From NCBI GenBank assembly GCA_900184925.1, contig FXYJ02000008.1, forward strand, positions 1-64,000: a DNA stretch of 64,000 nucleotides. The letters are read 5' to 3'. The notes beneath the pieces are model-generated. The model worked only from the letters and a program-made list of their open reading frames with translations. It ran no database searches and was not told where the DNA came from. Shown here in pieces: positions 8,252 through 17,605 of this stretch (within the stretch, counting starts at the first letter, position 1; the number at the start of each line of letters is the position of its first letter). This stretch comes from Ruminococcaceae bacterium HV4-5-B5C. Lineage in GTDB: Bacteria > Bacillota > Clostridia > Oscillospirales > Acutalibacteraceae. The translations under genes and the position numbers were made by a program.

Positions 8252-8944
8252 ATGAAGCTGTTTTCGCTTGGGGCAAGGCTTGCCCTGTGTGCCTCCATGG
8301 TCCGGGAGGGTGCCGCGCTTGCGGATGTGGGGACGGACCACGCCTATCTTCCGGTGTGGCTTGCAAAGCAGGGAGCAGTGCGAAAAGCGGTGGCTTCCGA
8401 CGTGCGGCCCGGGCCTTTGGAACGGGCGAAGGAAAATATTGAAAAATTCGGCGTAGGCGATCTTGTGGAGGCCCGTCTTTCCGACGGACTGGACGCGGTG
8501 CGGCCCGAAGAAGCCGATGATGTAGTGCTCGCGGGAATGGGCGGCGAGCTGATCACGGAGATTATCGGCCGCGCTGCATGGCTGAAGGATGCTGAAAAGC
8601 GCCTGATCCTGCAGCCGATGACGCGGGAAGAAGATCTGCGCCGCAGTCTTGTGCGGCAGGGCTTTTCCGTCCTGCGGGAGCAGGCTGTGCTGGAGGGACG
8701 CCGTGTCTACACGGTCATGCTTTGCGTTTACGGCCGTCCCGCACAACCGCGGAACGACCTTTTTCCGTATATCGGTCTTCTGTCGGGAGACTCGGCGGCG
8801 GGACGTGCTTACCTTCGCCGTGAGAAGAAGCGTCTTGGGAACCGTGCGCAAGGACTCAGGGCGGAGGGGGACGAAGCGGGTGCCGCGAAACTGCTCGGCT
8901 TTTGTGGGGAGATTGAAGCTTTGCTGCAGACGGAGGAGAAATAA
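8252..8944 (+). CDS. trmK: tRNA (adenine-N1)-methyltransferase TrmK
   Basis: 230 aa from ATG 8252 with GGAG 6 nt upstream; an in-frame TTG at 8240 is less likely. The family signature is visible: an N-terminal RLALCASMV, the SAM-binding ADVGTDHAYLP and the catalytic-region AGMGGELI. In Bacillus TrmK makes m1A22 in tRNA. A C-terminal coiled coil (about residues 180-230) is typical. The stop codon abuts the ATG of the Nif3-like gene, the same gene pairing seen in many Firmicutes. Confidence 0.92.
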   Translation: MKLFSLGARLALCASMVREGAALADVGTDHAYLPVWLAKQGAVRKAVASDVRPGPLERAKENIEKFGVGDLVEARLSDGLDAVRPEEADDVVLAGMGGELITEIIGRAAWLKDAEKRLILQPMTREEDLRRSLVRQGFSVLREQAVLEGRRVYTVMLCVYGRPAQPRNDLFPYIGLLSGDSAAGRAYLRREKKRLGNRAQGLRAEGDEAGAAKLLGFCGEIEALLQTEEK

Positions 8945-9715
8945 ATGACTTCAGTTCAGGACATTTACAGGTATATCGACAGCTTTGCGCCGTTCCGTAC
9001 GCAGATGGAGTTCGACAACTGCGGTCTGCAGGCGGGGGACGCGGAAGCCGAGGTGCACACAGTGGTTCTTGCGCTGGATATTACGCCCGGTGTCGTGCGT
9101 GAGGCCGCCCGCAGGAATGCCGAACTCATTGTAAGCCATCACCCTGTGATATTTAATCCGTTGCGGTCCCTCCCGGCGGGAACCGCACCGTATCTGCTGG
9201 CCCAATACGGAATCGCTGCTGTCTGTGCGCATACGAACCTTGATCTTGCGCCGGGCGGAGTGAACACCTGTCTGGCCTCCCGGCTCGGGCTGACGGAGGT
9301 GGAAACGCTTGCGGAAGACGCGGCGTCCGGTCTTCCGGCGGCACTTTTCGGCCGGACAGAGCGGAGCTTTGCCCCGGACGTTTTTGCCGGTTTTGTCAAG
9401 GCACGCCTCGGGTGCGACGGTGTGTTTTATACGGACGGCGGCAGGGCGGTTGAAACAGTCGGTCTGTGCAGCGGCGCCGGTTCGGATTTTCTCCGTGGCG
9501 CAGCCGCGCGCGGGTGTCAGGCGTTCGTCACGGGCGAAGCGAAGCACCACGAAATGATTGAGGCGGAAAATCTCGGTATCACCCTCGTCGCGGCCGGGCA
9601 TTATTATACCGAAGACGTGGTGATTATGCCGCTTCTGGAACGACTTTCCGGGCAATTCCCGGGCGTCTCGTTCCTGCGGGCGGAGGCGTCCCGCTGCCCG
9701 GTTAAGTGCCTTTAG
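8945..9715 (+). CDS. Nif3-like dinuclear metal centre protein (DUF34)
   Basis: 256 aa, starting immediately after the trmK stop. Family motifs are present in order: EFDNCGLQAG near residue 22, SHHPVIF near 64, HTNLDLAPGGVN near 96, and the C-terminal EAKHHEM and GHYYTE. The histidines and glutamates make a two-metal site in a hexameric ring. Proposed roles include GTP cyclohydrolase-like or metal-chaperone functions, none settled. At 256 aa it lacks the inserted domain of the longer (about 370 aa) Firmicute version. Confidence 0.88.
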   Translation: MTSVQDIYRYIDSFAPFRTQMEFDNCGLQAGDAEAEVHTVVLALDITPGVVREAARRNAELIVSHHPVIFNPLRSLPAGTAPYLLAQYGIAAVCAHTNLDLAPGGVNTCLASRLGLTEVETLAEDAASGLPAALFGRTERSFAPDVFAGFVKARLGCDGVFYTDGGRAVETVGLCSGAGSDFLRGAAARGCQAFVTGEAKHHEMIEAENLGITLVAAGHYYTEDVVIMPLLERLSGQFPGVSFLRAEASRCPVKCL

Positions 9716-9739
9716 TTTTTAAAAAGTGAGGATATTGCA

Positions 9740-11503
9740 ATGGCTCTTGACGGAGCATTTTTAAAACATATCGGGCGTGAAATCGAAGAAAATGCGCTCG
9801 GCTCGAAAGTGGACAAGGTCTATCAGCCGAATCGAGACGAGCTTGTCCTCTTTCTGCGTGCCCGAACCGGCAACCGGAAGCTGTTGCTTTCAGCCCGTGC
9901 AAACAGCGCGCGCATCAATTTTACGGAAGAGGTTCCCGAAAACCCGAAGGAACCGCCCATGCTCTGCATGCTGCTGCGCAAGCGTCTGGGCGGGGCGCGG
10001 CTTACGGCGGTTCGCCAGCCGCAGCTGGAGCGCCTTCTGTGTTTTGACTTTGCCGCTGTGAACGACCTTGGGGACGAGGTTACGCTTACCCTTGTCGCCG
10101 AAATAATGGGGCGTTACAGCAACGTGATTCTTGTAGATGAGGCGGGAAAGATCGTCGATGCGCTCCGGCGCGTGGATGCCTCAATGTCTTCGGAACGGCT
10201 GGTGCTTCCGGGTGTCCCATACCATATGCCGCCTCCTCAGGACAAGCTTTGTCTGCTTACGGCTGATTGCCGGGAAATTACGGAGCGCGTCTGTGCGCAG
10301 CCGGGCGGCACGAGCCTCGCAAAAGCCATTCTTTCTTCCGTACAGGGCCTGTCTCCCGTGGTTTGCAGGGAGATCCAGCATCAAACGGCGCACGGGGCGG
10401 ATCTTCGCATCGCAGACATGACGCCGGAACGGAAGGAACGGCTGACGTTTTTCCTCAACAGACTGGCACAGACCGTTAAAAATGCGGACGGAAGTCCCTA
10501 CATGGCGGTTGGGCCGGATCAGAAGCCGGTGGATTTTTCCTTCCTTTCCATGGAGCAGTACGGGACCGCCGCCGTCGTCAGCAGAAAGAGCAGCTTTTCG
10601 GAACTCCTGAACGACTTTTACGGGGAACGGGACCGAATCGAGCGGATGCACGTCCGTTCACAGGGATTGCTGCATCTTTTGACGACCGCTTCCGAACGCC
10701 TGAGTCGGAAAATCAACGCGCAGCAGGCCGATTTGGAGCGCTGTGCCCAAAAAGACGAACTGCGTGTCTGCGGAGACCTTCTGAGTGCAAATCTGTTTCG
10801 CCTCGAAAAAGGGACGGATTCCGTGGAACTGCCGAATTTTTACGATGAGGGGCAGCTGCCGGTTGTTATCAAAATGAATCCGGCGCTTACGCCGTCGCAG
10901 AATGCGCAAAAATATTATAAGGAATACCGTAAAGCGAAGACAGCCGAGGAGATCCTCGCCGTGCAGATTCGTGGGGCGCGGCAGGAGCTTGCGTATCTCG
11001 ATACGGTTTTCGACGAGCTGAGCCGGGCTTCCTGTGAGCGGGACCTCTCCGAAATCCGTGAGGAACTGACGGAGCAGGGGTATATCCGTGCCCGGAAGGG
11101 TGCAAAAAAGCAGAACCGGCCGCACGGTTTTCTGGAATTCCGTTCGACGGACGGATTCCGTATTCTGGTCGGCAGGAACAACCGCGAGAACGATGAGCTG
11201 ACCCTGAAGCAGGCGAAGAAAAACGACCTCTGGTTCCACACGAAAAACATTCCGGGCTCACACGTCGTTCTGGTACTGGAAGGGCGCAAGGCCACGCCTC
11301 AGGCGATCGGGGAAGCGGCGGCACTGGCGGCGTGTTACAGCCGCGGGCGGGATTCTTCCAACGTCGCGGTGGATTATACGGAAGTTCGCCGTGTCAGCAA
11401 ACCGCAGGGGTCGAAGCCCGGTATGGTGATCTATGTCGGCAATAAAACAGTCTTTGCGGTACCGGACAGCGCAACAGCGGAGCGTCTTCGCGTTTCGGGA
11501 TGA
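9740..11503 (+). CDS. rqcH: ribosome quality control protein RqcH (NFACT family)
   Basis: 587 aa. NFACT-N at the N-terminus (starting ALDGAFLKHIGREI), a helix-hairpin-helix stretch near residues 190-215, a middle coiled-coil segment (about 290-440) and the NFACT-R domain near the C-terminus (LWFHTKNIPGSHVVL). In Bacillus RqcH binds stalled 50S subunits and recruits tRNA-Ala to add C-terminal alanine tails for degradation. Older annotations call this family fibronectin-binding protein. It sits 24 nt after the Nif3-like gene, probably in the same transcript. Confidence 0.93.
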   Translation: MALDGAFLKHIGREIEENALGSKVDKVYQPNRDELVLFLRARTGNRKLLLSARANSARINFTEEVPENPKEPPMLCMLLRKRLGGARLTAVRQPQLERLLCFDFAAVNDLGDEVTLTLVAEIMGRYSNVILVDEAGKIVDALRRVDASMSSERLVLPGVPYHMPPPQDKLCLLTADCREITERVCAQPGGTSLAKAILSSVQGLSPVVCREIQHQTAHGADLRIADMTPERKERLTFFLNRLAQTVKNADGSPYMAVGPDQKPVDFSFLSMEQYGTAAVVSRKSSFSELLNDFYGERDRIERMHVRSQGLLHLLTTASERLSRKINAQQADLERCAQKDELRVCGDLLSANLFRLEKGTDSVELPNFYDEGQLPVVIKMNPALTPSQNAQKYYKEYRKAKTAEEILAVQIRGARQELAYLDTVFDELSRASCERDLSEIREELTEQGYIRARKGAKKQNRPHGFLEFRSTDGFRILVGRNNRENDELTLKQAKKNDLWFHTKNIPGSHVVLVLEGRKATPQAIGEAAALAACYSRGRDSSNVAVDYTEVRRVSKPQGSKPGMVIYVGNKTVFAVPDSATAERLRVSG

Positions 11504-11504
11504 T

Positions 11505-11532
11505 TTGCAGTTGCCCGCAATCGTGATATAAT
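11505..11532 (+). promoter_or_regulatory. promoter of the polysaccharide cluster
   Basis: TTGCAG (11505-11510), 16 nt, TATAAT (11527-11532), starting right after the rqcH stop and about 50 nt before the first polysaccharide gene. Confidence 0.65.
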
Positions 11533-11582
11533 AAAGTGTCGCGGCATTCTGTCGCTATTATAAAGCAATCGGAGGTGGACCC

Positions 11583-13127
11583 ATGTCGGCGGACAGGCTC
11601 AACGCAAAAAACATGTTCCGGAACACGGTTCTGTTCGGCGCCGCTCTGACGCTCATGGTCGTATCCTGCCTGATGACGATAGTCAGCAATGCGTGGGATG
11701 AAAAAGCCGCCTGCATGATGTTTGCGGCCAACGTTGTACTGAACGCCGCAATTATTCTGGATCTGTTTCGCAATATCCGGCGGGATTTCCCGCTGCTTGT
11801 CTTCACCCTGTCTTACGATCTGCTCCTCTGCGGTCGTGTGTACAGCGTCTTTTTCCGGAATTACGACAAGGTGCTTTCATATCTGGAGGCGGATAGTTTT
11901 TATAACCTTTATCTTGCGCTCGCTGTTGTAACAATGGCTCTTCTTGCTGTTTACACGGCATACCGGCTTGCGGCGCCGCTTTTCCTGAAACGGGAAAAGG
12001 CAATCGCCGGGAAAGGCTGGGGAGCGGTTACTCAGGGCCCGCTTGTGCCGATGATTCGGCAGATCAGCGTTGTAGTGCTCTTTTTCAGTTCGGCGGCATT
12101 TTTTTATGTCCTGTTTCAGACGGTTCTTTATGTGTTCGAGCATGGTTATCTCGGCTCCTACGTCATGAAGGCAGAGTCCAGTGTCCCTTCCGTCATCAGC
12201 CGCCTGTCGGGATTCTTTGCGCCGTCTTTCGCTGTGTTTCTTGCGACGCTTCCGAGTAAAAAGCAGATGCGTGTTCCGCTCGTTCTTTACGGCGCTTATA
12301 TGCTGACGTCCCTGTTTACGGGCCGTCGGAACACCTTTGTCTGCGAGGCGCTGATGCTGGCAATCTATTTTGTTCTTCGCACTGCTCTGGCTAAAAAAGA
12401 GAAACGGATGTCGAGAAAAAAAGTTTGGCTTCTGGTGCTCGTCTGCATCGCCGGTGCCTATGTGCTGCAGGTGATGGCCACTGTCCGGAGCGGCTCCGGG
12501 CTGCAGCTGACAGGATTTTTTTCCTCTATTTCCAATTTCATTTATTCACAGGGGGCGAGCTTCCGGGTTGTTATTCAGACGGTTAACTGCTGGAACAGGT
12601 TTGATCATCAGACAGCGTACCAGTTCCTGTTTTATCCGTTTGAAAAGTATGCCCATAACAATTCACTGCTCCGCTCTGTTTTCGGATTTTCACCGATTGT
12701 GGAGGTTCAGAATATTCCGTTCGTTTCTACAACCCATAACTTTGCCCATGTTATTACTTTTATGGTCGACCCAAGTCGTTACCTTACGGGCGGCGGATTC
12801 GGAACGTCTTTTGTGGCGGAAGCCTATGTGGCGTTCGGCATGGCTGGCGTCGTCGCCGTAAGCGCCATGATCGGCGTCATGTTCCGGTTCTTCTCCTCCG
12901 TGCTGACCCGGAACTGGGTCGTGCTTGCCATGAGTCTGATCGCCCTCAAGGACTTTGTCTATATTCCCCGCAATTTTGCTTTTTCCTGGGTCATCGACGT
13001 TTTCAGCCTTACCTATCTCGCATATTATATCGCCGTGTATTTTGCGGCTCTGTTTCTGGTGTGGTTTGGGTCGCATATCCGTGCACCCCGTGACGCACTG
13101 CTGGAAGAACGGGAGGAAAGCGCATGA
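11583..13127 (+). CDS. Wzy-like polysaccharide polymerase (O-antigen polymerase family)
   Basis: 514 aa with GGAGGTG before ATG 11583. It has about a dozen hydrophobic segments and a large loop containing the motif TGRRNTF and, later, GGGFGTSFVAEAYVAFG, both typical of oligosaccharide-repeat polymerases in Gram-positives. It would join lipid-linked repeat units outside the membrane. The next two glycosyltransferase genes overlap in ATGA junctions, so this is a tight operon. Specific repeat chemistry cannot be read. Confidence 0.8.
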   Translation: MSADRLNAKNMFRNTVLFGAALTLMVVSCLMTIVSNAWDEKAACMMFAANVVLNAAIILDLFRNIRRDFPLLVFTLSYDLLLCGRVYSVFFRNYDKVLSYLEADSFYNLYLALAVVTMALLAVYTAYRLAAPLFLKREKAIAGKGWGAVTQGPLVPMIRQISVVVLFFSSAAFFYVLFQTVLYVFEHGYLGSYVMKAESSVPSVISRLSGFFAPSFAVFLATLPSKKQMRVPLVLYGAYMLTSLFTGRRNTFVCEALMLAIYFVLRTALAKKEKRMSRKKVWLLVLVCIAGAYVLQVMATVRSGSGLQLTGFFSSISNFIYSQGASFRVVIQTVNCWNRFDHQTAYQFLFYPFEKYAHNNSLLRSVFGFSPIVEVQNIPFVSTTHNFAHVITFMVDPSRYLTGGGFGTSFVAEAYVAFGMAGVVAVSAMIGVMFRFFSSVLTRNWVVLAMSLIALKDFVYIPRNFAFSWVIDVFSLTYLAYYIAVYFAALFLVWFGSHIRAPRDALLEEREESA

Positions 13128-14341
13128 AGATTCTGCTTCTTCTTACGCATTCGTACCCTTACGGAGCGGGAGAGAGTTTTCTTGACGCCGAACTGCGGTA
13201 TGTTTCAGGCTTTGACCGGGTTGTGATCTGCCCGTGCAGCTGTGATCCCGAGTCCCCGCGCACTGCATCCTTGCCGGAAAATGTGGAATGCATTCCGCCT
13301 GTGCGGCGGAAAAGCGGGTCGACAGCATACCTGCGGCTTCTGTTCCGGCCGTGCATTCAGGAGGAACTGTTCCGCCTGTTTTGCTCGGGTCGGCTGACAA
13401 AAGAAAGAGCCCATGAGCTTCTGTTTTTCATGAGGAACGCCGGTGAGATTGCCGGGGCGCTGGAGCAAGCCGTTGCCGTGCAGCCGGGGGACAGCGTCGT
13501 GGTCTACAGCTACTGGCTGTATGACGCGGCGGCGGCGGGAGTTCTGGTTGCCTCCCGCATTCGCCGGAAAGGCGCCGCCGTCCGGGTGATTTCCCGTGCG
13601 CACGGTTTTGATGTTCACAGCGAACGCGCTCCGCACAGATATCTTCCCATGCGAATGTTCCTTTTTCGCGGCCTTGACCGGATTTATCCCTGCTCGGCCG
13701 ACGGGGAATCCGTGCTGAGAAGCGGAGCAGGAAAATACGCTTCCAAGATCACCCGGTCGTACCTCGGTACGGAAGACTGCGGCGAAGGGCGGCAGAGTCG
13801 GCAGCCGTTCCACATTGTCTCCTGCTCCTATATGGTTCCCGTCAAGCGCCTGCACCGGATCGTCGAGGCACTCAAACTGGCCGATTTTCCAGTGCTCTGG
13901 ACGCACATCGGTTCCGGTCCGCTCGAGGGAGAGATTCGAGAGACCGCTTCTGAACTTCCGGCGAACGTCAGAGCGGAGTTCCTGGGCTCGCATCCCAACC
14001 CGGAGATTCTTGCCTATTACCGGGATCATCTCGTTTCGGTGTTTGTAAACGTCAGCTCGAGTGAGGGAATTCCGGTTTCCGTTATGGAGGCCTGTTCGTT
14101 TGGAATTCCTGTGGTTGCCACGAATGTCGGCGGAACGCATGAGATTGTCTCGGACGGTGAAAACGGCTTTCTCCTTTCGCCGGATTTCACTCCGCAGGAG
14201 CTGCTTGCCGCTCTCGAGAGAGTCCGTTCCATGAGCGACGGCGACTACGAGGCATTCTGCCGGTCTTCCAGACGGATCTGGCAGCAAAAGTTTAGCGCGT
14301 GCCGGAATTATCCCAAATTTTACGGAGAGATCAGCCTATGA
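13124..14341 (+). CDS. glycosyltransferase family 4 (copy 1)
   Basis: 405 aa, start overlapping the preceding stop (ATGA). It has a GT-B fold. The C-terminal nucleotide-sugar site holds SSSEGIPVSVMEACSFGIPVVAT with the E-x7-E pair, then GENGFLL. It is clearly paralogous to the minus-strand gene at 18037-19287: both share the FPF/YPYGAGESF-like start, YSYWxYD, SRAHxxDxxxE and PCSxDGxSxL blocks. It probably adds one sugar to the repeat unit in the cytoplasm. Sugar specificity is unknown. Confidence 0.87.
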   Translation: MKILLLLTHSYPYGAGESFLDAELRYVSGFDRVVICPCSCDPESPRTASLPENVECIPPVRRKSGSTAYLRLLFRPCIQEELFRLFCSGRLTKERAHELLFFMRNAGEIAGALEQAVAVQPGDSVVVYSYWLYDAAAAGVLVASRIRRKGAAVRVISRAHGFDVHSERAPHRYLPMRMFLFRGLDRIYPCSADGESVLRSGAGKYASKITRSYLGTEDCGEGRQSRQPFHIVSCSYMVPVKRLHRIVEALKLADFPVLWTHIGSGPLEGEIRETASELPANVRAEFLGSHPNPEILAYYRDHLVSVFVNVSSSEGIPVSVMEACSFGIPVVATNVGGTHEIVSDGENGFLLSPDFTPQELLAALERVRSMSDGDYEAFCRSSRRIWQQKFSACRNYPKFYGEISL

Positions 14342-15522
14342 AATTAATGTATTTAACGTTTCAGGAAGACGCAATGCTGTATGTCGGCGTCGTGCGAAAA
14401 ATTCGCTGGCAGGCGCGCGCCTTTGAGCAGCTTGGGTACGAGGTGACTTATTCGCTCTGGAAGGGCAATGAGTACCGTTTTACCACGGGCGACACGACGG
14501 AGGTCGCAGCCATTACGGGCGGTAAAGGGCTGATGGGGCAGTTTGCGCGCGCCGCGGAGGAATATCTCTCCTCCCACCGGTTCGATGTATTGTATCTCCG
14601 CCTCGACCGCATCAGCTTCGACGTTCTGAAGATCTGCCGTATGGCGCGGAAAAACGGAACGAAGCGCATAATCATTGAGCTGCCGAATTATCCGTATCTC
14701 ACTGATTATATCAACAGCGTGAACGACGTTCGGCCGTTTGCAAAAAGGGCGGCGCAGCGCTTTCGAGTCCTCGGCTTTGCGGCGGAGGACAGGCTCTCCG
14801 GCATGCAGCTGCGGGGTCTGGTGGACGCAGTGATCCTGATCGGGAACCCCGCCCAACGCTTTTTCGGCGTGAAGGCGATGAACATCAGCAACGGGATCGA
14901 CGTGGACGCGATGCAGCCTGTTCCGCCGAAGGACAGCCCGGATGAGATCGTGCTTGTCGGTGTGGCGGGAACCCTCTGGTGGCAGGCTTATGACCGCATC
15001 CTCGAAGGCATGTATCGATATCAGCAGGGGGCCCCCGGCCGTCTGCCGCGCATCCGGTTCATTCTGGTAGGCGGCGATGCAAAAGAGATGCCGGAATTCC
15101 ATGCGCTGATCGATAAATACGGTCTTAACGGCGACGTGGAATGCCCCGGTTTTAAAACCGGGGAGGAGCTCGACGCGGTTTATGCCCGTGCCGACCTGGG
15201 CGTTTCCAAGCTTGGGTGTTACCGGCGTGGTCTGCAGTCCTGTTCTTCGCTCAAGGCGAGGGAATACTGTGCGAAAGGTCTTCCGTTCCTTTACACATGC
15301 GAGGATTCTCTGGAAAATGAACGGACGGAATTCGCCATGCGTGTTCCGAACGATGGTTCCCCGGTGGATATGGAGGCTGTGGTTGCCTTTGTCCGGGAGT
15401 GCCGCCGTAATTCGGGACTTTGCGCCCGGGAGCATCAGTTTGCAAAAGACCATTATGACTGGAAGGCCATTATGAAACGTGTGCTTGCGTTTGCAGGCGC
15501 CGATACGAAAGAGATCAATTAG
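14338..15522 (+). CDS. GT-B glycosyltransferase (family 4-like)
   Basis: 394 aa from ATG 14338, overlapping the previous stop by 4 nt. It has a Rossmann-like N-terminus and the C-terminal GT4 pattern with ISNGIDVDAM, GVAGTLWWQAYDRILEG and a shortened sugar-binding loop (GVSKLGCYRRGLQSCSSLKAREYCAKGLPF). It differs from the two paralogous GT4 genes nearby. Membership of the exopolysaccharide operon suggests assembly of the same repeat unit; donor and acceptor are unknown. Confidence 0.8.
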   Translation: MKLMYLTFQEDAMLYVGVVRKIRWQARAFEQLGYEVTYSLWKGNEYRFTTGDTTEVAAITGGKGLMGQFARAAEEYLSSHRFDVLYLRLDRISFDVLKICRMARKNGTKRIIIELPNYPYLTDYINSVNDVRPFAKRAAQRFRVLGFAAEDRLSGMQLRGLVDAVILIGNPAQRFFGVKAMNISNGIDVDAMQPVPPKDSPDEIVLVGVAGTLWWQAYDRILEGMYRYQQGAPGRLPRIRFILVGGDAKEMPEFHALIDKYGLNGDVECPGFKTGEELDAVYARADLGVSKLGCYRRGLQSCSSLKAREYCAKGLPFLYTCEDSLENERTEFAMRVPNDGSPVDMEAVVAFVRECRRNSGLCAREHQFAKDHYDWKAIMKRVLAFAGADTKEIN

Positions 15523-15533
15523 GAGGAACCCGG

Positions 15534-16793
15534 ATGGAACTGTTTGTCAGCTTTTCGGAAATCATGCATTTTTTCAGGAGGAACCGGATCCAATTTCTTG
15601 TTGTCGTGCTGGCGTTTGGGATTGTGTGCGGCCTTTTGCCCCTGAAATTCTTTCATCATTCCTATTCCGTCAATTCGACAATCACACTTTCCTGTGAAGT
15701 TCCGGAGGATGCGGGGACGGAGTATCGCCTGCAGTACGCGGGCATTCTGAATACCCGTGTCCAGACGGCGGTCGCCGCGGGAAATTCGCGGGCTCTCATT
15801 GCGGAGACGGCCCAAAAACTCGGCATTGACGATTCGGAAATCGTCAGCATTGCGGGCGAGCAGGTCCTTTCGGCGCCTGTTGTCAAGGTGACGATTCAGA
15901 CGACGGACGGTGCGCGCGCAGCTGAAATTTCAGACACCGCCGCACAGATTCTGGCGGACGACATGATGCGGCAGTTTCCCTCGCCGAAGCTGACGGCAAC
16001 CCTGACGGACAAGGCACTTCCCGCGTCGGTCGGCTCCCAGAAGTCGACCCTGCTGAAAGCGGGAATTCTTGGGCTCCTGCTTGGCTTTTTGCTTTACGTC
16101 ATCTATGGGCTGATCTGCGTCCTGAGCGACCGCTCGGTACGCAGCAGCCGCTACGCGGAAGAAATCCTGAAGCTCCGGCTTCTCGGCGAAGTTCCGCATG
16201 GGCGCAACGATGAGGCGCGCAAGGATGCGTTCCGGAAAATGAGAGCGGTTGCGCTCCATCAGTTTGGCAGTGCGAAATGCATCGTAGTGGAGAGTGTTAC
16301 GGACGGCGACGGGGGAGAAGAAACGGCGGCCGGTCTTGCTGTCTCACTGGCGCAGGCCGGGAAGCGGGTCCTGCTTGTGGACGGAGGTCTGCGTGAGCCG
16401 AAGCTGGCGGCGTTTTTCAAAGTTCAGCCGGAAAAGACGCTCAACGACGCGCTCTCCGGAAACTGCTCCGCGGAGGCTGCGGCGGTTCCAGTCCCGGGAT
16501 GCGAAGGCCTTTCCCTCGTTTCCGGTGCGAAGACGGAGGAAAGCCCCGCTGACCTTTTTGCAAAGGGATTTGCCGGTTTCGCATCTGATGCGCGTCAGAA
16601 CTGTGATTACCTGATTGTGTATGCACCTCCGGAAAAAATGTATCCGGACGCGGACAATCTTCTGGCTTCTTCCGAGGCTGTGGTTTTGAATGCAAAGTAC
16701 GGTTCGACGACCTATCTTGCGTTACGGGAGGCTCAGCGCGGAACAGCCGAAGCCGGCGGAAAGGTTGCGGGCTTTGTTGTAACAAGCGTGTGA
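15534..16793 (+). CDS. chain-length determinant (Wzz/CpsC-type) fused to a degenerate BY-kinase domain
   Basis: 419 aa with AGGAGGA before ATG 15534. Residues 1-190 form a Wzz-like domain: one membrane helix near 20-40, an extracytoplasmic part and a second helix near 175-195. Residues 230-419 resemble the CpsD/EpsB tyrosine-kinase fold, but the P-loop reads SVTDGDGGEETA (from S254) and lacks the GKST lysine, the Walker A' reads VLLVDGGLREP, and there is no tyrosine cluster at the tail. Catalysis is therefore unlikely; a structural role in export control is inferred. It ends the operon. Confidence 0.8.
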   Translation: MELFVSFSEIMHFFRRNRIQFLVVVLAFGIVCGLLPLKFFHHSYSVNSTITLSCEVPEDAGTEYRLQYAGILNTRVQTAVAAGNSRALIAETAQKLGIDDSEIVSIAGEQVLSAPVVKVTIQTTDGARAAEISDTAAQILADDMMRQFPSPKLTATLTDKALPASVGSQKSTLLKAGILGLLLGFLLYVIYGLICVLSDRSVRSSRYAEEILKLRLLGEVPHGRNDEARKDAFRKMRAVALHQFGSAKCIVVESVTDGDGGEETAAGLAVSLAQAGKRVLLVDGGLREPKLAAFFKVQPEKTLNDALSGNCSAEAAAVPVPGCEGLSLVSGAKTEESPADLFAKGFAGFASDARQNCDYLIVYAPPEKMYPDADNLLASSEAVVLNAKYGSTTYLALREAQRGTAEAGGKVAGFVVTSV

Positions 16794-16810
16794 CGAAGAG
16801 AAGGAAGATG

Positions 16811-16843
16811 CACCCCGTGCAGAAATGCACGGGGTGTTTTTCG
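16811..16843 (+). terminator. terminator of the polysaccharide operon
   Basis: CACCCCGTGC and GCACGGGGTG form the stem, followed by TTTTTCG, 18 nt after the last stop codon. Confidence 0.88.
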
Positions 16844-16927
16844 TTCCATGCGTTTCCTGCCCGACCGCAGCCTGCATCGGCATAATCGCACGTTTTTTCT
16901 CCATACTAAGCATCAGGTGATGCAAAA

Positions 16928-17605
16928 ATGGCCATTTCATTGATCCGCACGCTGATTCTGTATGCAATTGTCATGGCGGCTGTGCGCCTGATGGGAAAAA
17001 GGCAGATCAGTGAGCTGCAGACGAGCGAACTTGTTGTGACCCTCCTGATTTCGAATCTGGCTTCCGTTCCGATGCAGGAAACCGGTCAGCCGCTCATCAG
17101 CGGTCTCATTCCGATTGCCGCTCTGGTGATGAGCGAGATCGCGGTTTCCGGTCTCATGCTGAAGCACCCACTGTTTCGCCGCGTGATCTGCGGCCGGCCG
17201 ATCATTGTGATTTACGACGGGAAGATTCAGCAGGAGGAGATGCGCCGCCTCCGTATGACGACGGAGGACCTTTTCGAGCAGCTCCGACAGAAAGACGTTT
17301 TCAGCATCCGCGACGTTGCTTATGCCATTGTGGAAACAAACGGAAAGATGAGCGTCATTAAAAAGCCCGGAGAGGAACAGCCCACGGTCAGCGAACTCCA
17401 GATTGTCCGGCCTGACAAAGGCCTTGAAACGGTTGTCGTGAGTGACGGTGTGATCTCCGACCTGTCGCTCGCTCTGTGCCGCCAAAGCCGGGAGTGGGTG
17501 GAGAAGATTTTGGAGACAAAGGGCATTGTACTGTCTGAAGTTTTTCTCATGACGGCCAATGCAAAGGGTGATTTCTATATTGTGAGGAGGGACGAGAAGC
17601 CATGA
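16928..17605 (+). CDS. DUF421 (YetF-like) membrane protein
   Basis: 225 aa. Three N-terminal hydrophobic segments (about residues 5-85) contain the family patterns RLMGKRQISELQTSELVVTLL and RPIIVIYDGKI, then the two small cytoplasmic YetF repeats. YetF-family proteins in Bacillus are spore or envelope associated; the molecular role is not settled. Its stop overlaps the ATG of the DUF4363 gene, a pairing found repeatedly in Clostridia. Confidence 0.88.
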   Translation: MAISLIRTLILYAIVMAAVRLMGKRQISELQTSELVVTLLISNLASVPMQETGQPLISGLIPIAALVMSEIAVSGLMLKHPLFRRVICGRPIIVIYDGKIQQEEMRRLRMTTEDLFEQLRQKDVFSIRDVAYAIVETNGKMSVIKKPGEEQPTVSELQIVRPDKGLETVVVSDGVISDLSLALCRQSREWVEKILETKGIVLSEVFLMTANAKGDFYIVRRDEKP

